A DNA stretch of 64,000 nucleotides, taken from NCBI RefSeq assembly GCF_001045555.1, contig NZ_LFBU01000001.1, positions 1 to 64,000 on the forward strand. The letters run 5' to 3'. Positions within the stretch are counted from its first letter, which is position 1; each line of letters opens with the position of its first letter. A model generated the notes under the pieces. The model did no database searches. It was given only the letters and a program-made list of their open reading frames with translations, and had not been told where the DNA came from. This DNA comes from Marinobacter subterrani. GTDB lineage: Bacteria; Pseudomonadota; Gammaproteobacteria; Pseudomonadales; Oleiphilaceae. Shown here piece by piece: positions 40,701 to 46,469 of this stretch. The position numbers and the translations under genes were made by a program.

Positions 40701-43294
40701 AGCTCGATCAACAGGGACAGCAGTGTGGGCAGGAATAACACCGCCAGGACCAGCCCAGTCGATGCCCACAAGTAGCCCGTGCCCCAAAGCCATCCCGCCA
40801 CCAGCAGGACAAGCAGCGCCGGTGTAACCAGGCTGCGCCGGAGGTTGTCGAAGATCTTCCAGAGCGACAGGGCCGACAGCGGGTTGGCCTGCCGCTTCGA
40901 CCCTGCACCCTGCAAGCCGGGCGCCCCTGGCACCCGTGGCAGCAACCATCCGGCCAGTTGCCAGTCACCGCGTATCCAGCGATGGCGCCGGCTGGACTCG
41001 ATCGCGATACTGGCCGGTTGATCTTCGATCAGGTCGACGTCTGTCACCAGCGCGGATCGCGCGTAGCCGCTTTCCAGCAGGTCGTGACTGAGGATGAGGT
41101 TTTCCGGAAAGCGACCGTCAACTGCCTGGCGAAAGGCATCGACGTCGTAGATGCCCTTGCCGATGTAGGAGCCCTCCGCAAACACATCCTGGTAGACATC
41201 CGACACCTCGCGGGTGTAGGGGTCGAGGCCCGATTCACCTGCGAACAGCCGGGTAAAGCGTGACTGGCCGGCGCTGGTCAGGCTGATTGAGGCGCGTGGC
41301 TGGAGGATGGCGTAGCCTTCGACGATGCGGCCTTTGGCAGCATTGAAAACCGGGCGGTTGAGCGGGTGCGCCAGGTTGCCGACCAGGAGGCGTGCCGCCT
41401 CGCGCGGCAATTGGGTATCGGTATCCAGGGTGATGACATAACGGATCGAGCCCAGGAGCGACTGATCACCGACGATGTCCGAGAACGCCGTGGACGCTTG
41501 GCCCCGGAGCCGGGCGTTGAACTGCTCGAGCTTGCCGCGCTTGCGCTCGTAGCCCATCCACACTCGCTCGAAGGGATTCCACTGCCGCGGTCGGTGGAAC
41601 AGGTAGAAGACACAGGGGCGATCGTCGCGGTAGGTGTCATTGAGTGCCTCGATTCCCGCTCGGGCGCGGGCGAGCAGGGCCGCGTCGTCTGGCAGTGTTT
41701 GCTCGGGTGCGTCGGGAAAATCCGTCAGCAGGGCAAAGTAGAGGTTGGCATCGCGGTTGCCGAGATAACGTATCTCGAGGGCATCGAGCAGATCATCAAT
41801 TTCCTGCCGACTGCTCAGCAGGGTGGGAACGATCACCATGCTGCGGTGATCGGCAGGGATGCCCTGTGAAAAATCCAGTCGTGGCAATGCCCGCGGCGGC
41901 ACGAATAGCGTAATCGACCGATTGACAAGCGCGAGCGCGAGTGCCGAGGCTCCGGTCATGGCGGTCATCGCAAAAATCCAGTCGCGCCAGGCCTGGAGTG
42001 AGATGCCATCAAGCGCGGACTGGGCGGCTGCCGTGGTGAGCAGTGTCAGTAACACTATGCCCCCCAGATACAGGGGCAGGCGAACAGGCCTGCAGGCCCG
42101 GTTCAGGCGCGTTCTCAACGACAGGCGGCAGCAGATCGAATGCTCCAGGCGTGGCCGCCCCCGGTCGATCAGGTAGTAGCCGACATGGGCGCTACGGTCG
42201 TGCCGGCCCTGTTGTGCCGCTGCTGCGTGGGCCAGAACAATGGCTTCCCGTGCCACGTCCAGTTCGCCACACAGGCTGCCCCGCGCCAGGTCCTCGATGA
42301 CATGCCGGTAGCGGTCGCGGGTCGCGAAATCCTGGTGGGCGTGCATGCCCGACGGGTCTTCGCGCAGTGTCTTTTCCACGACACTGAGGGATTCGACGTA
42401 CTCCTTCCAGTCCATGGCGCCGATAAAGCGCAAACTGCCAATGCTGTTGGCGATGGATATCTGGTTGGCCGCGTCGGTGTGCCCGGCCGCTTCCGAGAGC
42501 TGGGTTGCGGTCACCCCCTGTCCGAGCAGTTTCTGTTCCACCCAGGTCTGCACGAAGGCCATGACGGACCCCTGCGCCTGGAGCCGGTCGTAGAATTCCT
42601 CCACGAACGGCGCGGTGAGTGGGACATCGGCATGGGCAAACTCGGCGAGCAACAGGATCAACTGTTTCGGATCGCTTTCGGCTGCGACAAGCATGCGATC
42701 CGCCCAGGTGGCGGCCGCATCACGCTCTTCCCGCCGCTGGGCGATGCGCACGCTGACCCGCCGCAGGTTTTCCAGCAGCGCCAGTTGCAGCATGATGGGA
42801 AAGGCCCACAACTCGCCTAGCCTGAAGGGTTCCACGGTCTGATAGGCGGCGATGAACTGGGTGACGTTGTCGCTGTCGACGCGACCGTCCATGTGGGAGA
42901 TCAACTCCAGCGCCAGGTCGTAGATGCGGGGGAAACCGGCCGAATGCCCCTCGGCCAGACGCGGCAATTGCCGGCTGTATCCGCGAGGAAGGTGACGACG
43001 TGCCAGGCTGATCTGCTGTTCGATCAGATAAAAGTTGTCCAGCAACCAGGCTTCGGTCGGCGCGGTCCGTTGTCCCGGCGCCACGGCAGCCGTAACAACA
43101 TCGTAGGCTGCCAGCAGAACCCGGGCATTATCCGCCAGCCGTGGCAGTAACCGGTCTGCCCCCGGTCGCGGTTCAATCCGGTGCTGACCCGCCAGGGTAA
43201 CCGCATGGCGCTTGAGCTGCTCAATACTGAACAGCTCCGCCCGCAACAACTCGGTATCCCGGTCATGGCGCAGCTCATTCCGTGTGCGTGCCAA
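34703..43294 (-). CDS. Cyclic beta-glucan synthase, NdvB/ChvB-like (GT84-GH94)
   Basis: A 2863-residue membrane enzyme. Two groups of membrane helices, near residues 405-455 and 820-1010, flank a glycosyltransferase domain with VITLDTDTQLPREAARLL, GSYIGKGIYDVDAF and RRHRWIRGDWQL. The C-terminal half has a glucoamylase-like and a GH94-like region (GGAYGFRDQLQDTM, LPLMGCGDWNDGMNLVGKDG, HGNTPESIDRYKVEPYV). This is the NdvB/ChvB architecture, which makes cyclic beta-1,2-glucans for the periplasm. The first codon in frame after the upstream sequence is TTG (43294); the exact start is uncertain. Function of the sugar product in this host is inferred. Confidence 0.88.
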   Translation of the reverse strand: MARTRNELRHDRDTELLRAELFSIEQLKRHAVTLAGQHRIEPRPGADRLLPRLADNARVLLAAYDVVTAAVAPGQRTAPTEAWLLDNFYLIEQQISLARRHLPRGYSRQLPRLAEGHSAGFPRIYDLALELISHMDGRVDSDNVTQFIAAYQTVEPFRLGELWAFPIMLQLALLENLRRVSVRIAQRREERDAAATWADRMLVAAESDPKQLILLLAEFAHADVPLTAPFVEEFYDRLQAQGSVMAFVQTWVEQKLLGQGVTATQLSEAAGHTDAANQISIANSIGSLRFIGAMDWKEYVESLSVVEKTLREDPSGMHAHQDFATRDRYRHVIEDLARGSLCGELDVAREAIVLAHAAAAQQGRHDRSAHVGYYLIDRGRPRLEHSICCRLSLRTRLNRACRPVRLPLYLGGIVLLTLLTTAAAQSALDGISLQAWRDWIFAMTAMTGASALALALVNRSITLFVPPRALPRLDFSQGIPADHRSMVIVPTLLSSRQEIDDLLDALEIRYLGNRDANLYFALLTDFPDAPEQTLPDDAALLARARAGIEALNDTYRDDRPCVFYLFHRPRQWNPFERVWMGYERKRGKLEQFNARLRGQASTAFSDIVGDQSLLGSIRYVITLDTDTQLPREAARLLVGNLAHPLNRPVFNAAKGRIVEGYAILQPRASISLTSAGQSRFTRLFAGESGLDPYTREVSDVYQDVFAEGSYIGKGIYDVDAFRQAVDGRFPENLILSHDLLESGYARSALVTDVDLIEDQPASIAIESSRRHRWIRGDWQLAGWLLPRVPGAPGLQGAGSKRQANPLSALSLWKIFDNLRRSLVTPALLVLLVAGWLWGTGYLWASTGLVLAVLFLPTLLSLLIELTRKPAECNWLVHLGMTGNSAGRPLALALLSLAFLPYDTHIILGAILRSGARMPFTRRGLLLWQLPGYTRRNACRSLADFCREMWVPPGLAAGLVAALVMADSPPTVWLAAFPVLLLWLVAPTIGWWLSRPLPAPTPGLSAGQEVFLRKAARRTWRYFADFVGPEDNWLPPDNFQAYPAPAIASRTSPTNIGMALLADLAAVDFGYLTVGECLQRIDNTLATMEKLERYRGHFFNWYDTRTLQPLHPQYVSSVDSGNLVGALLTLKAGLAELKYQPVPSTCALQGLQDTLQALADELPAALTPELAENIRVLQDTLRALTLEGPPRTLAGTASALDQIDRTGGPLFTWLSADADIDGELAYWARAFHQQLRALRDEFAFLVPATWQDSGLPSRMALAGSHDSGAGPAAQEQLDLIDSLIDRCQVLATMDFEFLYDAGCSLLTIGYDVSERRRDRACYDLLASEARLASFLLIAQGQVPQKHWFALGRLLTSHGGDVSLISWSGSMFEYLMPQLVMPSYGNTLLEHSCKAAVSRQIEYGRQRAVPWGISESCYNLTDIHQVYQYRAFGVPGLGFKRGLGDDLVIAPYASALALTVMPQEACRNLQGLADQGFLGAYGFYEAIDYTPTRVPRGKLHAIVQTFMAHHQGMSFLAFAHVLFDQPMQRRFMADPLARATELLLQERVPKRSDTLHPHAAEVSAAARPPSAEAGAIMRVFTDPATRLPEVHLLSNGRYHVMATHAGGSTSRWRDLAVTRWREDATCDGWGTFIYLRDRDTGKYWSTAHQPTLRQADYYEAIFVQARAEYRRRDHAIEAHTEISVSPEDDVEIRRVTLTNQSSRTRHVEVTSFAEVVLAPLSADLSHRSFSNLFVQTEILPGRQAILCTRRPRTPGEQVPWMFHLLAAPGSVANEPSFETDRARFIGRGRTPANPVVLDSGGRRSALSNTQGAVLDPIVAIRSTLTLLPDRSASVQIISGIADTREAALVLIEKYGDRHFVERAFEMAWFQSQEVLRHLSATEADAQIFGRLASSVIYSNALRRAAPSVIARNQLGQSGLWRFAISGDLPIVLLLIGDLGRIDLVKQVVQAHAYWRMKGLAVDLVIVNEGFSGYRAELQDQIMGLINAGPEAQVVDKPGGVFVRRAEELSEDERVLLQTVARIVFSDSADTLIEQVDRRVSPERTSDLLEPSKQAETEPVYPLAPRERIFSNGLGGFTPDGHEYVVTLEPGQATPAPWANVIASPHIGTVVSESGSAYTWVGNAHEFRLSPWHNDPLSDTSGEALYLRDEETGAFWSPTPLPACGRSGYVCRHGFGYSVFEHLEADIASELYTYVAMDAPVKFLVVKLHNQSRRSRKLSLTGYWELVLGELRHANLMHIVTEIDLPTGGLFARNSYGRECANRVVFAQVSERGRSVSGNRTEFIGRNGTLASPAAMRRKRLSGRTGAGLDPCAAIQTRIELDAGQEREIVFVFGAAANADEARHLIQQFGGQAGARQALAAVWEYWNRTLGAVSVDTPDVALNVLANGWLVYQTLSCRLWGRSGYYQSGGAYGFRDQLQDTMALVHATPWLAREQLVRHAGRQFLKGDVQHWWHPPNGQGVRTHFSDDYLWLPYATCRYVRATGDTGVLDEPIHFLEGRELYTDEEAYYDQPQRSPEAASLYEHCVRALRYGLKFGAHHLPLMGCGDWNDGMNLVGKDGRGESVWLAWFLVENLELFADLAGERNDQEFAELCRAQAAQLRDYIEAKAWDGAWYRRAYFDDGTPLGSDSNDECQIDSISQSWAVISKGGDQLRARQAMMAVDRRLVRRDKQIIQLLDPPFDKSGLEPGYIKGYIPGVRENGGQYTHAAIWTTMAFAMLGDTERAWEFFAMLNPVNHGNTPESIDRYKVEPYVMCADIYGVAPHIGRGGWTWYTGASGWMYRLTVETLLGLQLEVDHLRIAPCVPAEWDSYKIHYRYRDTVYHITISRRGEASGQVSRVTLDGAEQADMRIPLTDDRGEHFVEVELG

Positions 43295-43409
43295 AAACCT
43301 GAACGGTTTGATGATTAATGCTCCCTGCTAACCCTGAGCCTCTCCGGGATACCACCTCGCAGCATCGGTCAGGGCTTTGGTTTCAATGTCTTCAGTGCTA
43401 CGCCACGAT

Positions 43410-43961
43410 TCAGAAGTTGTAACCCAGACCTATGGTGTAGGCCCAGGCGCCGCTGTCCTGGAACGCATCATCGGCATCATCCGCGTCGTTAAAGAAGAAC
43501 TGGTACTCCGCCCGGGCCAGGAAGTAGGTCTTGGTCTGAACGTAGTATTTGATACCGGTTTCCAGGCCGGCAAAGGCACTGTCCTTGACGCCGTCGCCGT
43601 AAATACCGCCGAGGCTGCCGCCCACAAAGGGACGTGCACGATCGTTGAGGAACTGATAGTCGAGGTAACCCCGGGTTGAGCCGTTCCAGAAATCGTCCTC
43701 GATATCGGCACCTTCGATGCTGGCGTAGTTGACGCTTTGGCGGACACCGCCAACCATGTTATCCCGCAGATACCAGCCCAGATCGCCGGTTACGCCGAAG
43801 CTGCCACTGTTGAAATCCCGGTCGTTACTGCCGGTACCCGAGATGGAGAATTCGCGATCTCCCTGATCAGGACCAAACTCTGCAGATTGAGCGGCGGCTG
43901 CCAGGGGCAGTGCGCCAAGAAGACAGCTTAATGTGATAGCCGTAGTGTGGATTCTGGTCAT
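43410..43961 (-). CDS. Outer membrane beta-barrel protein
   Basis: A 183-residue protein. Signal peptide TTAITLSCLLGALPLAAAAQS, then alternating hydrophobic/hydrophilic strands (REFSISGTGSNDRDF, GSFGVTGDLGWYLRDNMVGG, STRGYLDYQF, TYFLARAEYQFFF) and a C-terminal aromatic residue (YTIGLGYNF), all hallmarks of a small outer membrane barrel of the OmpX/OmpW kind. ATG at 43961 was chosen because AAGGAGCTTCTC precedes it. The 43962-44311 gap shows no gene or clear signal beyond this ribosome site. Confidence 0.82.
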   Translation of the reverse strand: MTRIHTTAITLSCLLGALPLAAAAQSAEFGPDQGDREFSISGTGSNDRDFNSGSFGVTGDLGWYLRDNMVGGVRQSVNYASIEGADIEDDFWNGSTRGYLDYQFLNDRARPFVGGSLGGIYGDGVKDSAFAGLETGIKYYVQTKTYFLARAEYQFFFNDADDADDAFQDSGAWAYTIGLGYNF

Positions 43962-44311
43962 GAGAAGCTCCTTGCTTGCATTTTTCAGACGGCATTTCCG
44001 GTGTATGCCGCCGGTTGCCCGGCGTCGACTTGGCCCCAACCTGACAGGGCAGGGCGAGTCTTTGCCGGGGCAGACCCTCAGGATCGGCGCTTGCTGGCCG
44101 GGTGGTCTGTTCGCAAGCACACACAGGAAGCGGAAAAGGAACTGCGGCATTGGCATCCCGGGCCTGTCGGGCGCCAGCAAGCTTTTATTTTTCGTCGGAA
44201 AAGCGCAGTCTTATGGCCAACAATGCGAATGCCGAGACTCGATTTTCGGTCGCGGACCGAATGGGTGTGGTTAATTTCCAGTCAATAACCATTTCTGACA
44301 GGATCAGCAGC

Positions 44312-44656
44312 GTGAGTACTCGCGACGACACTCCTCAGCCCCGATTGCCCGCCGGGATCTGGGTGCTCGGCTTCGTAAGCCTGTTGATGGATATTTCGTC
44401 CGAGATTATTCACAGCCTCTTGCCTGAGTGCCTTCTATCCGTGCTTGGCGTCGGCGCCCTTGCCGGCTCTGTGGTTTGGGGCTTGCACATGGGTATGACC
44501 CAGGGATTGCTCGCAACTATGGTTGCAAATGCGGCACCCAGAAGCCTGCGCGGAACTGCGTTTGGTTTTTTCAACCTGGTGTCGGGCATTGCCCTGCTGA
44601 TCGCGAGCGTGCTGGCGGGGCTGCTATGGCAATACGGCGGCCCAGAAAATAATTGA
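44312..44656 (+). pseudogene. MFS transporter remnant with a large internal deletion
   Basis: The frame (GTG at 44312) encodes an N-terminal MFS segment (PAGIWVLGFVSLLMDISSEI) to LLSVLGVGALAG. It runs straight into what is normally the C-terminal region (VVWGLHMGMTQGLLATMVAN, RGTAFGFFNLVSGIALLI). An intact transporter of this family has about 390 residues, so some 250 residues are missing from the middle. It then stops abruptly after QYGGPENN, where it meets a DedA remnant on the other strand. The protein is unlikely to work as a transporter. Confidence 0.75.
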
Positions 44657-44881
44657 CGTTATCTCCCCGCGTCGCACCGACAATCGCAAAAAAACAGCAG
44701 GCCTCCGAGATCAAAATACCCCTGCCCAGCCAGCATGCCCATCATGAGCAGCAGGGCCGAACCGACAAAAACAAGCCAGGTAAAAAACCGTTTCGGCCAG
44801 GGCGGCAAAAAATGCAAACCAGTAACCCCACAAGCCGACACTTTGCGCCAGTGACATTGCGGACTGTGTTAGGGAATCCAT
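44657..44881 (-). pseudogene. DedA-family membrane protein remnant, frameshifted and truncated
   Basis: Reading from ATG 44881, MDSLTQSAMSLAQSVGLWGY then FFAALAETV resembles the start of a DedA/SNARE-associated family protein. A frameshift follows near 44800, with GSALLLMMGMLAGQGYFDLG and LLFF in the next frame. A second shift in a run of T near 44690 leads to AIVGATRGDN, the conserved DedA motif. The sequence ends there, back to back with the MFS remnant. Only about 70 of some 200 residues are left. Confidence 0.65.
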
Positions 44882-44973
44882 CTTCGGGTATTTCCTGAAT
44901 TCAGGAATTTCAATATGGTGCAAGTTTAAAACAGAAGGATATGAGGGGCATTTAAAGAGATTGGAAGTGCGGT

Positions 44974-45050
44974 TGGTACCCCCGGCAGGACTCGAACCTG
45001 CTACCTTCCCCTTAGGAGGGGGACGCTCTATCCAGATGAGCTACGGGGGC
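44974..45050 (-). tRNA. tRNA-Arg (anticodon CCT)
   Basis: A 77-nt cloverleaf including encoded CCA. Acceptor arms GCCCCCG/CGGGGGT pair with one G-U at the first position. D-arm GCTC/GAGC, anticodon stem TCCCC/GGGGA around loop CTCCTAA, and T-arm GCAGG/CCTGC with loop TTCGAGT all pair. The anticodon CCT reads AGG. It decodes a rare arginine codon; such tRNA genes are common neighbours of rearranged DNA, as seen in the adjacent remnants. Confidence 0.95.
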
Positions 45051-45116
45051 ATTATCGCGAGAAGGGCGGTATGATAACGGCCTGAGCCCCGCGGCTCAAG
45101 GTGCAGTCCTGTTTCG

Positions 45117-45845
45117 GTGAATCTCACGGAGTGCGTGTTGCCTGAACCTTTCTCGTTGAGCGTGATCATCCCGGTATGGAGGGAGGCGGCCGGTATTACC
45201 GAAACACTCCGGGCCCTGCAGCCGATTCGTGGCCGGGCGCATGAAGTGATTGTGGTGGATGCCGGCAGCACCGATGGCACCGCTGAACTGGCGCGGCCGC
45301 TCTGCGACCGGGTGGTGAACTCTGAAAAGGGGCGGGCGGCACAGATGAACGCCGGAGCGGCGGTGGCCAGAGGCGATCTGTTGCTTTTTCTGCATGCCGA
45401 TACCCGCCTGCCGGAAAGCGCCCTGGAGCATCTTGCCGACTTTGCCCATTCTCATCGCGCCTGGGGGCGGTTTAATGTGCGTCTGAGTGGCCAGCGGCCG
45501 GTGTTCCGGGTAATCGCCTGGTTTATGAATAAGCGTTCCCGCCTGACGGGTATCTGCACCGGTGATCAGGCGATGTTTGTACGCCGGGATGTGTTCGAGG
45601 CGCTGGCCGGTTTCCGTCCGATGCCGTTGATGGAAGACGTGGAATTTTCACGCCGCCTTTGCCGAATGTCGCGCCCCTTCTGTATAAAAGAACCTGTCGT
45701 AACCGATAGCCGCCGATGGCAGACGCATGGTGTCTGGCGAACGATTTTCCTGATGTGGCGGCTGCGCTGGCGTTACTGGCGCGGTGAATCGCCGGAATCT
45801 CTGGCCCAAATCTACCGATCGGATGTACGCAATGCCTCAAAGTAA
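45117..45845 (+). CDS. TIGR04283-type family 2 glycosyltransferase
   Basis: A 242-residue GT-A fold enzyme. FSLSVIIPVWREAAGITETL opens the domain, then VIVVDAGSTDGTAELA, GRAAQMNAGAAVARGDLLLF and LHADTRLP (the D-x-D), and TGICTGDQAMFVRRD. The family is TIGR04283 (often called arsenosugar-biosynthesis associated). The adjoining DUF2064 gene overlaps its end, the usual partnering. The GTG start is in-frame from 45117; an internal start a few codons later is possible. The true substrate is not known. Confidence 0.82.
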   Translation: MNLTECVLPEPFSLSVIIPVWREAAGITETLRALQPIRGRAHEVIVVDAGSTDGTAELARPLCDRVVNSEKGRAAQMNAGAAVARGDLLLFLHADTRLPESALEHLADFAHSHRAWGRFNVRLSGQRPVFRVIAWFMNKRSRLTGICTGDQAMFVRRDVFEALAGFRPMPLMEDVEFSRRLCRMSRPFCIKEPVVTDSRRWQTHGVWRTIFLMWRLRWRYWRGESPESLAQIYRSDVRNASK

Positions 45846-46464
45846 CCCTCCCCTGGCGGTATTTCTCCAGTTTGCCAAGTGGCCGGAAGCCGGCCGTGTG
45901 AAAACCCGGTTAATTCCGGAGTTGGGCCCGGCTGGCGCGCTCGAAGCCCATATAAGGTTGACGCTGGCGGTGCTCGATAACCTGTGTGCTACCGGTTACG
46001 CGGTGGAATTCTGGTGGGACCGGCTGGTGGACGATCACCCTTTGGAAGCCGCCTCTATTCTTGAAGAAGTCGATGGAGCCGGTCTGGTTCAGGGGGTGCA
46101 GCAGGGCGATACGCTCGGGGAGAAGATGTTCGCCGCACTCAGCCAATCGCTTTGCGACTATGACCGTGCCCTGGTGGTCGGCAGCGACTGCCCATCGGTT
46201 GATCCTGAGTATGCCCGCAGGGCCGTGGCCTGCCTGGCGGATCATGATGTGGTGCTGGGGCCCTCCGACGATGGTGGTTACGTGCTCATCGGCGCCTCAA
46301 GGGTGGTGGATGGAATGCTGGACAACATCGCCTGGGGAACGCCGGACGTTCTGGCCCAGACCTGCGAGCGGCTGGATGCAGCGGGGCTAAGCTATGTCTT
46401 GCTGGAGCCCCGCTGGGACGTGGACGAGCCCGAGGACTGGGCCCGTTTTCTTCGCATCGTCTGA
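45832..46464 (+). CDS. DUF2064 / TIGR04282 protein (nucleotidyltransferase-like)
   Basis: A 210-residue protein with a nucleotide-sugar transferase-like fold: LAVFLQFAKWPEAGRVKTRL (start), LTLAVLDNL, ALVVGSDCPSVDPEYA, and DVVLGPSDDGGYVLIG. It is paired with a TIGR04283 glycosyltransferase in many bacteria and overlaps it by 14 bases here. ATG at 45832 is chosen (GGATG lies upstream); ATG at 45823 in the same frame is equally possible. The reaction is not established. Confidence 0.82.
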   Translation: MPQSNPPLAVFLQFAKWPEAGRVKTRLIPELGPAGALEAHIRLTLAVLDNLCATGYAVEFWWDRLVDDHPLEAASILEEVDGAGLVQGVQQGDTLGEKMFAALSQSLCDYDRALVVGSDCPSVDPEYARRAVACLADHDVVLGPSDDGGYVLIGASRVVDGMLDNIAWGTPDVLAQTCERLDAAGLSYVLLEPRWDVDEPEDWARFLRIV

Positions 46465-46469
46465 CGCTG

